A DNA stretch of 64,000 nt from JAQUGA01 sp038210985 (GTDB taxonomy: Bacteria; Bacteroidota; Bacteroidia; Bacteroidales; WCHB1-69), in contig JBBQWB010000004.1 of NCBI GenBank assembly GCA_038210985.1, positions 1 through 64,000 on the forward strand, in the 5' to 3' direction. The notes beneath the pieces are model-generated. The model worked only from the letters and a program-made list of their open reading frames with translations, did not search any database and had not been told where the DNA came from. The first letter of the stretch is position 1. The number at the start of each line of letters is the position of its first letter. A program made the position numbers and the translations under genes. This document shows positions 46,201 through 53,664 of this stretch, piece by piece.

Positions 46201-47262
46201 CATTCGGTAAATATGTTCGGTAGTGTTCGAGTTTAATTTAATCCATGTTTGCCCAGCATTTGTTGTTTTTAACATCAATCCATATTCGCCACAAGCAAAA
46301 CCTGTTTGTGAATTTGAAAAATAGACATCCAAAATATTGTTGTTTAACGAAAGTTGATTGTTTTGCCAAATTACACCAGAGTTTGTGGTTTTCATAATTA
46401 TACCTTGGTCGCAAACTGCATAACCGATATCTTGACTTGTAAAATGAATTCCGTTAATTCGATTGCTATTTGGCAATGAAATTGACCCCCAAGAAGTTCC
46501 ACCGTTGGATGTTTTAAAAATATAGGTTGTGGTAGAACCAGTTCCTCCAGTAGCAAAACCGAGTTGTGAATTTACAAAAAACATATCCCGAATTGGCTGT
46601 GCGTTGCCTGTGGAAACATTTTGCCAAGTTGAGCCAGAATTTGCTGTTCGATAAATTATTCCATTATTTCCATAAACAAAACCAGTGTTTGTATTAAAAA
46701 AGTAGCTGCCCAATAAATCATAGGAGCCAGGAGTTGAAACATCCGTCCATGAACTTCCACCATCGTTGGTTTTGAATACTTTTCCTCCAAATCCAGATAC
46801 AAATCCGCTATCGGCATTTAAAAAACTAACTCCTTTAAAATCAAGGATTCCAAGTTGATTTAATGGCTGCCACTTTGTATTTGAAAAAAGCATGATGGAG
46901 TTTCCACAAGATATAATTCTATCGGTTCCAGTTTCTATTTTTGGATTTGAAACAAAAACGCGGATGGTATCTCTCATCACACAACCACTTGGTGTTGTTG
47001 CGGTTATAAAATAATCGCGAGTAGCATTTGGAAAAACTTTTGGATTCAGAGTTTGAGCGTTCACCATCGAACCCGTTGGAGTCCATTGCCAAGTTGCCGA
47101 ATCGGGATAAGCATAGGATGTGGTTGCAAATAACGGAACGCTATCGCCACAAATTAAATGTTTATCGCTGCCAGCATTAACAGACAAAGTACTACAATCT
47201 TGGGCAGAAACGCCCAAAACAGATATTAACAAACCTATCAGTGTGAATGGAAATATTTTCAT
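43240..47262 (-). CDS. large T9SS-exported protein with YCF48-type repeats and PKD-like domains
   Basis: 1340 residues. After a signal peptide (MKIFPFTLIGLLISVLGVSAQ) it has an adhesin-type Cys/Gly region (AGSDKHLICGDSVPLF), two blocks of BNR/YCF48-like propeller repeats (about 135-415 and 515-795; each near xIxFxNxxxGFaxGxxGxixkTxdGGxxW), four or so PKD-like segments (WTPSTFLSNPDT; WSPSTSLNNNSLFNP; WTPQTGLNNPHI), and a C-terminal type A sorting domain of about 75 residues (KIYPKPAIDKINL ... GVFYIRISNEVRVIVEKFIKI). It should be exported and anchored by the PorV/PorU made from the same transcript. Ligand or substrate unknown. Confidence 0.88.
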   Translation of the reverse strand: MKIFPFTLIGLLISVLGVSAQDCSTLSVNAGSDKHLICGDSVPLFATTSYAYPDSATWQWTPTGSMVNAQTLNPKVFPNATRDYFITATTPSGCVMRDTIRVFVSNPKIETGTDRIISCGNSIMLFSNTKWQPLNQLGILDFKGVSFLNADSGFVSGFGGKVFKTNDGGSSWTDVSTPGSYDLLGSYFFNTNTGFVYGNNGIIYRTANSGSTWQNVSTGNAQPIRDMFFVNSQLGFATGGTGSTTTYIFKTSNGGTSWGSISLPNSNRINGIHFTSQDIGYAVCDQGIIMKTTNSGVIWQNNQLSLNNNILDVYFSNSQTGFACGEYGLMLKTTNAGQTWIKLNSNTTEHIYRMSFIDNSTAYAVGSNGLIIYTFDAGESWYPIPKIISQNLYGIFCIGENKAFAVGASGTILKNVDVFASYQWTPSVGIENPSAANTGFISSSSGLYKLQATTSNGCSVKDSVFIQVLPANVYANEDRTIVCADEFTLYGDFEWKSATSNTTKLLEQVIADGNVVQVIYGDSLMKIFNNGETIERYKIGNGSGSLFRAVAHNDNGVYVAGGYSGVLAISKNGGFQWQYLFTGNTQNINKIKFRNSSFGMAVCDNGFVLKTIDGGNSWTVINTGYQKNLNSITFSPNGSIFISGQDGLILKSLNDGSSFGAIGTVTTQHLRDVCMLNNQIGFICGNNGTLLKTINGGVTWEEVSTGSLQNYTSVYFQSNNVVYLTGSNGLIFKSMDGGIHWYLMKSNTQQELRSIVFTDDHHGIAVGLNGTLLRYDYPNSVNTWVDSQGLQSFNADTVEPFPSHSSTYYFSMQTQSGCYDIDTVVVTVNSLVVSAGGDLIPTCGTPVELHAETNLNSDENVTYQWTPSTFLSNPDTSNPICTPLTNIQYVVKVSNPNGCEAYDTIWVHVGSTMVTASNDTTIYCGQQTQISVTVNNLLPGTNFLWSPSTSLNNNSLFNPTASPSDTTVYSVVVTDPNGCTGTDSVLVNVIPLQISLPPNTQLNCGERIQLSPNVNNPNIGLLNWEWTPQTGLNNPHIADPLVSYGGEITYTVVATNQSGECSASANIHLIPLPALITAEICIAGYEFNYDRNIVQWIVPPSHVLDSINVFKKNQFGDMIKQTTIKAQFGNVWIDEHTVAQYGSAEYQISIVDTCGFTTPLSNKHKTIFASLSLTEQNKWQISWTPYQGYLPSAFVIFRAYENKPFEQIAVLSGSALSFVDPEQKEGFTTYYVGALKPDTCFTMVNTFRTMSFSNTVSNRPFFISNDFKIYPKPAIDKINLTGSDLVGADIEIYDSMGQLVYAGVSIESAINIPISHLQKGVFYIRISNEVRVIVEKFIKI

Positions 47263-47289
47263 AAAATGGAACTAATGTTTTCTAATCCT

Positions 47290-47297
47290 CAAAAATA
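47290..47297 (-). promoter_or_regulatory. candidate -7 box TATTTTTG for the cargo-tadA-porV-porU-deoC unit
   Basis: Plus-strand CAAAAATA, 27 bp upstream of the ATG at 47262. No other box was seen before porV or deoC. Confidence 0.4.
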
Positions 47298-47349
47298 CAA
47301 AAAGCAATTGGAAAATTATCTGTTTTTAAATCAAAAAATAATTAGTATT

Positions 47350-47376
47350 TGCAAGATAACACTAGATTTTCTTGCA
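47350..47376. repeat. solo terminal-repeat pair of the MITE-like element
   Basis: TGCAAGATAAC and TTTTCTTGCA lie 6 bp apart, nearly the same ends that bound copy B. The sequence before it (AATAATTAGT) also precedes copy B. It looks like an internally deleted copy. Confidence 0.55.
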
Positions 47377-47400
47377 TGCACTACTTAACAAGTCGGTTAA

Positions 47401-47493
47401 TCCACTACGTGGAATTTTCACATACGAGTTGGAGTTTTATTAAACGGGACTTCTAAAAATTCATTTCCTACGGGACAATTACACCGATACGGT
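47401..47493. repeat. two micro-palindromes with 3-nt loops
   Basis: TCCAC-TAC-GTGGA at 47401-47413 and ACCG-ATA-CGGT at 47483-47493 are perfect inverted repeats with different stems but the same layout. Confidence 0.55.
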
Positions 47494-47553
47494 TTCGTCA
47501 TAAACATTAAAAAACCAAATTATACTTTGGATTAATTTGAAATAATTAGTGTC

Positions 47554-47833
47554 TGCAAGAAAACGCCAACTTTTTCCGCCAAAAATCGGACAAGCTGTTA
47601 TACTTGCAACGAATTCAGATCATTCCGACCAAGATTTTGTTGGTTTTCATTTCTTTTTTTGCCCCAGCCCTCAAGGGTGAATGTAAATGAAAACGTACAA
47701 AATCTAATTCGGAACTCGCTAAATTCATTGCCGCAAAAGTGTTTCGACAGTTCGACTTCGCTCAATGCATCGCTAGGCTCAAAATACCACCTCGAATTTG
47801 ACGTTTTCTTATCAAACACTGAGTTTTCTTGCA
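47554..47833 (+). repeat. MITE-like dispersed repeat, copy B, with 11-bp terminal inverted repeats
   Basis: It is bounded by perfect 11-bp inverted ends TGCAAGAAAAC (47554-47564) and GTTTTCTTGCA (47823-47833). Its interior matches the minus strand of 20625-20851 in collinear order. It carries a 50-bp segment at 47740-47789 missing from copy A; that insert (TTCGACTTCGCTCAATG...GGCTCA) resembles sequence near 51630. No obvious target-site duplication was seen. Confidence 0.8.
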
Positions 47834-47859
47834 AGGACTATGTATTGGTGCTACTTTCT

Positions 47860-47960
47860 AGTCCGTTAGGACTTTAACATTAATAAAAAAAAACCCTCTG
47901 AAAAATTTGTCCATAGGACATTAACATCGAAGCAAAGGCTTTAAGAATCCTTTACGGATT
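47860..47960. repeat. three micro-palindromes with short loops
   Basis: AGTCC-GTTA-GGACT (47860-47873), TGTCC-ATA-GGACA (47908-47920) and AATCC-TTTAC-GGATT (47946-47960). Arms share a TCC/GGA core but differ outside it. Confidence 0.6.
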
Positions 47961-48076
47961 TCTTTTTGTTACAATTTTCGTAAATCTAGAAGTTGTTCGT
48001 AAATTATTTTCCCATATATCCTCAAAAGTGGATTTTAACTTTTGATTTAAATTATTTTCAAATCAACTGTTTTCTA

Positions 48077-48667
48077 TTAAAGCTCCTTTTTGTTATGTAA
48101 AAATTTTAGCAACCTTTCGAAATACGCTTCAATGGTTTCTCCCTGAATTTTGGGGATGCATTCGATGGCAGAAGAAAAACCGTTTAATAAATCGGTATTT
48201 CTTTTAAAATTGGTCTTTAACAATTCTCCATCATTTGATTCCCAATAGCCACCTTCGTCGGTGAGTGTAAAATTTGAAAAATATTTTTTATTCAAATAGC
48301 GAAAAAGCTGAATAATAAATTGATGTATCACCACACCTGCATATTGCGTTTTTACCGAAAGCACATACAGGTATTCGCTTTCTTGCTGTGTATCGGTTTT
48401 GCCGAAAAACGTTAAATTGGGATGGCAACTCATACGACCATTTGAAAGAAAGCAGATAGAAACTGTTTCGCAACTAGGTGGTGTAAAACTTATTCCATAA
48501 ACATTTTGGTTATAATCGGATTTTCCAAAAGTGTTTTTCGGAAAGTCCGTATCAAAAACATTGTATTTCCAATTATTTACAGCGATAATATCCCGAACCT
48601 CATCAATTAAGTCGGGTAACAAGTCTGGCTTTGCAATGCAACCGCTATAATGAAAACTTAATCCCAT
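48077..48667 (-). CDS. hypothetical protein
   Basis: 196 residues, no signal peptide or membrane segment. Begins MGLSFHYSGCIAKPDLLPDLIDEVRDI and has aromatic-rich strands (YGISFTPPSCETVSICFLSNGRMSC), a QYAGVVIHQFIIQLFRYLNKKYF helix and TDEGGYWESNDGELL. The start has a good RBS-like aggagtt before it. I do not recognise a characterised family. It looks like a cytosolic alpha/beta protein that is expressed alone; a candidate -7 box lies at 48738. Codon use and composition fit the neighbours, so the gene is probably real. Confidence 0.7.
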   Translation of the reverse strand: MGLSFHYSGCIAKPDLLPDLIDEVRDIIAVNNWKYNVFDTDFPKNTFGKSDYNQNVYGISFTPPSCETVSICFLSNGRMSCHPNLTFFGKTDTQQESEYLYVLSVKTQYAGVVIHQFIIQLFRYLNKKYFSNFTLTDEGGYWESNDGELLKTNFKRNTDLLNGFSSAIECIPKIQGETIEAYFERLLKFLHNKKEL

Positions 48668-48981
48668 AAATTAACTCCTTTTTTCCTGCCATTTTGGATG
48701 GGGAAATTTGTTCCTACTTTCTTGTCAAAACACGGGACAAAAATAATTAATTATTTCAATGTGTCGAAATTATTTTTAAAGCCGCACTTGAAGGAAATTT
48801 TGCTCTTAGTACCTTATTCTCATTCTGTCAGACAAGTTTTACAAATTTTGATGATTTATATTCTGTTTTATTTTATGCTTGGAGTTCAATGCGATGCCTG
48901 ATTTTCTTTCTACATTTTAATTGCAAAAAGAACTATTCCAACGTAATTTCAATTTTGCGTAAAACAAATATTTTTTTATTT
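48668..48981. other. 314-bp gap between the hypothetical gene and mutS2
   Basis: AT-rich, with a candidate promoter for the upstream-facing gene and no repeat or palindrome I could support. A 67-codon plus-strand ORF here has no family features. Confidence 0.5.
48738..48745 (-). promoter_or_regulatory. candidate -7 box TATTTTTG for the hypothetical gene
   Basis: Plus-strand CAAAAATA, 71 bp upstream of the ATG at 48667. Confidence 0.3.
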
Positions 48982-51405
48982 TCACTTCAATTTTACCACG
49001 GTTATACCATGTCCACCCATTTCTATTTTTTCGTCCTCGAAATGCTTTACAAAAGGATTTTTTGATAGTAATTCCCGAATTACTTTTCGTAAGACTCCAG
49101 TTCCCTTGCCATGTAGTATTTTAAGCTCTTTAATTCCCAACTGAACGGCATCGTCGATTAATTTGTCGGTTTCGGTTAATGTTTCTTCGGCTCTTTTACC
49201 ACGCACATCGATGGCTGGCTTAAAATTGTTTGCTTTTTCGTTTATTCGACGGTAGATATTGCTTGATGTAGATGGATTTTTTCGCAACGACTTGGCTTCC
49301 GATTTGCTTAATGGCTCAATTTTATCTAATTCGGTACGAAAAATTACTCCATTAATATCCAAAATAACTTTATTATTATTCAACAACTCAAGAATAATAG
49401 CCTGAGTGTCAATTTCAGGGATAAAAACAGGGCTCCCAACTTTTAAATCTATCTTTTCAATTGGTTTATCGGATTTATCCAAACTTTGTTTTTCTGTTGT
49501 TTTGGCAACTTCTTTCACTTCTGATAAAAGCCCCTCTTTTTGGGTTTCAAGCTGTTTTCGAGCTTCAAACACAAGCGTTTTTTCGGCTTTCGATTCTTTT
49601 ATCTCCCTAATTGTCTTCTCAACCAAAGCATTCGAATCTTTGATAATTTGTATCGCTTTTTGATTGGCTTCTTTTATAATTAATTTTTTTTCGGTTTCAA
49701 GACTGCTTTTTAAATCATTGTATTTTTGAATCAACTCTGCCAAAAATTTATCTGCCGAATCTACGGTTCTTTTTTCTTCATTTAGCTTTACCAGTTCGGT
49801 TTCGAGTTGTTGCGACTTTATTTCAAAATCGTACTGAGGAGTATTTATAAGCTCTTTAGCCGAATGAATAATTTGTGCTGGAAATCCAATTTTTTGAGCA
49901 ATTTCGAATGTAAAAGAGCTTCCTTGAATACCTGTTTTTAGCATAAACATCGGAGCTAAACTTTCCATATCAAACAACATTGCTCCATTAATCATTCCAT
50001 CGGTAACTGCTGCAATACGCTTCAAATTTCCATAATGAGTGGTAATTACCCCAAAACATTTGTTTTGATGAAGCGAACCTAAAATCGCTTCGGCCATTGC
50101 ACCTCCCAAAATTGGCTCGGTTCCAGTTCCCATTTCGTCGATGAGAAGTAAGGTTTTTTTATCTCCTTTTTCCACCATTTCCATCATGTTTTTCAAATGG
50201 GAGCTATATGTACTTAAATCATTCTCGATGGATTGCTCGTCGCCCATATCCATGTAAATATGTTCAAAAATTCCAAATTCAGATATTTCGTGAACTGGAA
50301 CTAAAAATCCGCATTGAACCATGTATTGCAACAAGCCAACTGTTTTTAAACAAACCGATTTGCCTCCAGCATTTGGTCCCGAAATAATTAACATTCGTTG
50401 TTTTGCATTGAGCTTAATGTCTAAAGGAATAACTGACTTTTTGAGCGATTTAAACTTCATAAGTAGCAATGGATGAATTGCTTTTTTCCAGTCGATGCTT
50501 GGAATGTCGTATATATTTGGTTTTATTCCGTTTATATCGATGGCAAACTTAGCTTTTGCACGAATAAAATCTACTTTTCCTAAAAAAGCCAAGGAGTTTA
50601 AAATCATTTCTGATTGCAAACGAATTTCTTTTGTTATTTCTAATAGAATTAGGATAATTTCGCGTTTTTCGGCATTCATAAAATCACGGATATCGTTATT
50701 GTCTTCAATAACTTCCTGTGGTTCAATAAATACCGTTTGACCACTTGCCGATTCATCGTGAATAAAACCTTTTACTTTCCGTTTGTTTGCGGCAGGAACT
50801 GGAATTACCAATCGTCCGTTTCGAATGGTTACTTCGGCATCGTCTTTTACCAAGCCGCTTTTTTTGGCATCTTTCAGACATTGATTCGTTTTTCGAGTTG
50901 CGTTATGCATCGAACGATTGAGCGATTTTCGAATATCGTTTAGCGTATCAGAAGCGGTGTCTTTTATCACCGATTTATCATCAATAATTCTATTTATTTG
51001 CAGAATCAAATTTTCGTCAAAAATTACCGATGTAGCCTTTGCAAACAAAAGCGGATATTTTTCTTCGCCACGGCGAATGATGTAATTTAAACACTCCTTT
51101 ATGGTTTGCAAAACCGACTTTAACTTTCCAAGCTCTTCGGTTTCGATGTAACTTCCCTCCACTCTAATTCGATGAATTTCGTCTTTTAAATCGTAATAAT
51201 CCTGCGAAGGAAACGGATTGTCGAACAACAATATTTGACGAAATTCTTCGGTTTCGCCAATAAGCTGGTTTATTACAGTAATATTATTTGAAAATTGAAG
51301 TTTTTCAACATACTCGACACCAAGGGAACTAACACATTTGTTTTGTGTTAAATGTCGTATCTGGTCAAACCCAATTTTATCTTCAAAATTTTCGGGATAA
51401 ATCAT
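48982..51405 (-). CDS. mutS2: MutS2 family ATPase/endonuclease
   Basis: 807 residues. Helical core domains lead to the MutS ATPase with Walker A GPNAGGKS (343-350), TLLLIDEMGTGTEP (Walker B) and VITTHYGNLK, then a long coiled coil (about 510-640) and a C-terminal Smr domain (about 725-807, IDVRGKRAEE and ILHGKGTGVLRKVI). It lacks the mismatch-recognition domain of MutS1. MutS2 proteins act on branched DNA or stalled ribosomes, depending on species. Monocistronic, with a candidate box at 51449. Confidence 0.95.
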   Translation of the reverse strand: MIYPENFEDKIGFDQIRHLTQNKCVSSLGVEYVEKLQFSNNITVINQLIGETEEFRQILLFDNPFPSQDYYDLKDEIHRIRVEGSYIETEELGKLKSVLQTIKECLNYIIRRGEEKYPLLFAKATSVIFDENLILQINRIIDDKSVIKDTASDTLNDIRKSLNRSMHNATRKTNQCLKDAKKSGLVKDDAEVTIRNGRLVIPVPAANKRKVKGFIHDESASGQTVFIEPQEVIEDNNDIRDFMNAEKREIILILLEITKEIRLQSEMILNSLAFLGKVDFIRAKAKFAIDINGIKPNIYDIPSIDWKKAIHPLLLMKFKSLKKSVIPLDIKLNAKQRMLIISGPNAGGKSVCLKTVGLLQYMVQCGFLVPVHEISEFGIFEHIYMDMGDEQSIENDLSTYSSHLKNMMEMVEKGDKKTLLLIDEMGTGTEPILGGAMAEAILGSLHQNKCFGVITTHYGNLKRIAAVTDGMINGAMLFDMESLAPMFMLKTGIQGSSFTFEIAQKIGFPAQIIHSAKELINTPQYDFEIKSQQLETELVKLNEEKRTVDSADKFLAELIQKYNDLKSSLETEKKLIIKEANQKAIQIIKDSNALVEKTIREIKESKAEKTLVFEARKQLETQKEGLLSEVKEVAKTTEKQSLDKSDKPIEKIDLKVGSPVFIPEIDTQAIILELLNNNKVILDINGVIFRTELDKIEPLSKSEAKSLRKNPSTSSNIYRRINEKANNFKPAIDVRGKRAEETLTETDKLIDDAVQLGIKELKILHGKGTGVLRKVIRELLSKNPFVKHFEDEKIEMGGHGITVVKLK

Positions 51406-51448
51406 TTAAAAAATAATCGTTTATTAAAAACTGAAAGCATCATAAAAG

Positions 51449-51456
51449 CAAAATTA
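51449..51456 (-). promoter_or_regulatory. -7 box TAATTTTG for mutS2
   Basis: Plus-strand CAAAATTA, 43 bp upstream of the ATG at 51405. Confidence 0.45.
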
Positions 51457-51570
51457 ATTCTTTTCTGCTTGATTTAAGTATATTATTGAAACTCGCTTGA
51501 TTTTTATAACCAATTGATGATTCAATAATACAAATCAAAAATGGCAAAGTTTCGCTCCAAAAAACTAGCC

Positions 51571-51712
51571 GTCATCCTGATTCGCCACGGCGAAGTTGAA
51601 GGAGACGGGAACCTTATGCAATCATGCTTCGACTTAGCGATAGGCTCAGCATTAATAACAACAATAATTGGCATGCCCTTGTTGGTGATTAGCCATGGCG
51701 AACAAACAAGGG
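51571..51712. repeat. composite repeat sharing the 35.5-kb hairpin arm
   Basis: 51571-51601 matches the left side of the 35501 hairpin at 28 of 31 bases (GTCATCCTGATTCGCCACGG...). Next comes cttcgacttagcgataggctcag (51628 onward), similar to the insert in MITE-like copy B, then an 8-bp stem CCCTTGTT (51676-51683) with AACAAGGG (51705-51712). The matching right arm of the hairpin is absent. Confidence 0.65.
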
Positions 51713-51724
51713 TAAAAGGCAAAA

Positions 51725-53563
51725 TTATTCTTTCAGAAGTTTATATGTCTGTTGTGGAGAGTCTCCAATTTGTAGCAGATAAACTCCTGAAGAAAGTCCT
51801 TTTAGTTTGACAAGCACTTGTTTGTTGTCAAGAATCCCTGAAAAAATTTCTTTCCCAGCGTGGTCAAGCAACTTGTATGGCTTGTTAAGCAACAAATCAC
51901 CAATTTCAACGTGTATAAAATCCGTAGTTGGATTGGGATATATTTTTAAGTCGGAAAAACATTGTTCGTGGATTGACGATGAAGGATTTTTTGTTGTAAA
52001 ACTCCATACATCGCTGTATGTTCCCCAATTTGTTCCGTCTGAGGCTCTAACTCTCCAATAGTATTGCATATTTGGAAGCAAGTTAGATGCATTATAATTA
52101 GAAGATGAAACAGTAAATGTTTGAGGTGTACTATTAAATGTTTGAGAAACGTCAATGTCTATTTCATAAAAGATTGCACCAAAAGCATTTGACCAAGTAA
52201 AAGCTAAGTTTGTTATATTTTGATCTACCGATTGATTTATAGGAGTTATCAACTGAAAATTATTTAAATCAGGAATTTCATTCCCCAAGTATCTTGCAAT
52301 TGCAAAATCTCCACCTGTATAACCCACTGCAACAATTTTGTTGTCTGTTTGTATCGCAATGCCAAAACATTCATTAAGTGAATTGCCACCAAATGTAGTA
52401 GTAGTTTTTCCGTTTGTGCCAAATGAATTATCTAATGTATTGGCAGAAGTTATTCGGGCTATGGCAAATGATTTATTGTTTGTATTTCCAGTAAATCCTC
52501 CAAAAATAATTCTTCCATTATTATCTTCCGTGGATGAATAAATAACTTCATCCTCCAGATTATTTCCCCAATTGGTTGAATAAAGACTTGTTGCTAAACT
52601 GCCGCTATTGTTTATTTCAAAAAACGAAAAATCATATCTCATGGTATTGATATAGCCACCACCTGCTACAAGTAAATTTCCACTTGGTCTTAGTGTAAGG
52701 GAAAAAGCTTTATCGTTTCCGTTAAATCCTCCATTAAAAACATTTACACCATCACTCGAAAATGTATTATCCATTGTTCCATCGCTATTAATTCTACAAG
52801 CCCAATAGTCTGCATCTGCCATTGAAGTGGGGAAATCTCGCCAACCCACGGCACTAATTTTTCCATTTGCTTGAACAATCAAATCTTCCACAGAAAAGAG
52901 GTATTGGTAATCCAAACTTGTAATCCATAACAAACGAATACCATTATTATTAAACGTGTTATCCAGCGTTCCGTTGCTTAAATATCTGGCAACAACAGGC
53001 TTAGAAACCGAAGAACTTATAATTGTTGCTCCACCTACAATGATGTTACCAGTTAGTGGATGTATTTTGACAACTTTAATTTCATCTTGCTGTGAATTTT
53101 CAAAATCGGTCAAAACAATTCCATTGATACCAAATGTGTTATCCAAGGTTCCGTCATTATTGTATCTAACTATTGCTGCTTCTTTATTGCTTCCATTATC
53201 GCTATATCCCGCCAAAACTATTTTTCCATCGGTTTGCAATGCTACGCTATATGCCACATCATCACTTCCTAATTGTACATCCGTTGTAACAATTCCATTA
53301 TTCCCAAATGTATTATCCAACGAACCATCTGTATTATATCTCACAACTGCAAAGTCTTTACCTGTTAATGTACTTGTTGAATTTCCAGCAACGATAGTTT
53401 TTCCATCCGATTGAATAACTATCCCGTAAGCCTTGTCTTGACCTGTGGATATGGAAGTTACAACTTTACCAGCGTTTCCAAATGTTGGGTCAAGTGTTCC
53501 GGCAGGTTGTGCCAACACATTTAATGTTATTAGCATTATCAAAATTGTGAGGATGTTTCTCAT
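51725..53563 (-). CDS. delta-60 repeat protein with T9SS sorting domain
   Basis: 612 residues: signal peptide MRNILTILIMLITLNVLAQ, six or seven delta-60 beta-propeller-type repeats (about 20-430; motif LDxTFGxxG then QxDGKIvxaGy), a fibronectin-III-like domain (about 440-530, YYWRVRASDGTNWG) and a C-terminal type A sorting domain (LKIYPNPTTDFIHVEIGD ... GVYLLQI). Exported by the T9SS and probably surface-anchored by PorU. Ligand unknown. Own promoter; a repeat lies right after the stop. Confidence 0.9.
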   Translation of the reverse strand: MRNILTILIMLITLNVLAQPAGTLDPTFGNAGKVVTSISTGQDKAYGIVIQSDGKTIVAGNSTSTLTGKDFAVVRYNTDGSLDNTFGNNGIVTTDVQLGSDDVAYSVALQTDGKIVLAGYSDNGSNKEAAIVRYNNDGTLDNTFGINGIVLTDFENSQQDEIKVVKIHPLTGNIIVGGATIISSSVSKPVVARYLSNGTLDNTFNNNGIRLLWITSLDYQYLFSVEDLIVQANGKISAVGWRDFPTSMADADYWACRINSDGTMDNTFSSDGVNVFNGGFNGNDKAFSLTLRPSGNLLVAGGGYINTMRYDFSFFEINNSGSLATSLYSTNWGNNLEDEVIYSSTEDNNGRIIFGGFTGNTNNKSFAIARITSANTLDNSFGTNGKTTTTFGGNSLNECFGIAIQTDNKIVAVGYTGGDFAIARYLGNEIPDLNNFQLITPINQSVDQNITNLAFTWSNAFGAIFYEIDIDVSQTFNSTPQTFTVSSSNYNASNLLPNMQYYWRVRASDGTNWGTYSDVWSFTTKNPSSSIHEQCFSDLKIYPNPTTDFIHVEIGDLLLNKPYKLLDHAGKEIFSGILDNKQVLVKLKGLSSGVYLLQIGDSPQQTYKLLKE

Positions 53564-53586
53564 ATCTGTTTTTTTATTGTTTTTAG

Positions 53587-53594
53587 CAAAATTA
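53587..53594 (-). promoter_or_regulatory. -7 box TAATTTTG for the delta-60 gene
   Basis: Plus-strand CAAAATTA, 23 bp upstream of the ATG at 53563. Confidence 0.45.
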
Positions 53595-53664
53595 CAATTT
53601 AATTTTTAAAATTCGCAAATAGCTGATTTTGTTCTAGCGAAGTAGTATGTCCGCTACCTTCTGT

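Larger units (their letters stand above)
47263..48076. other. 814-bp non-coding island with MITE-like copy B and micro-palindromes
   Basis: No credible gene. It holds, in order, the promoter box of the cargo gene (47290), a solo pair of the repeat ends (47350-47376), micro-palindromes at 47401 and 47483, MITE-like copy B (47554-47833) and further micro-palindromes at 47860, 47908 and 47946. ORFs of 72 and 78 codons across copy B are shadows of the repeat. Confidence 0.7.
51406..51724. other. 319-bp gap with repeat fragments
   Basis: Contains the mutS2 promoter box and a composite repeat at 51571-51712. ORFs of 66 and 89 codons crossing the repeat have no family support. Confidence 0.6.

Noticed and set aside
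47598..47877. Overlapping 72- and 78-codon ORFs after the cargo gene
   Set aside because: Both lie in MITE-like copy B and include its nested insertion.
51522..51810. 66- and 89-codon ORFs downstream of the delta-60 gene
   Set aside because: They cross a composite repeat and the 3' end of the delta-60 gene; no family features.
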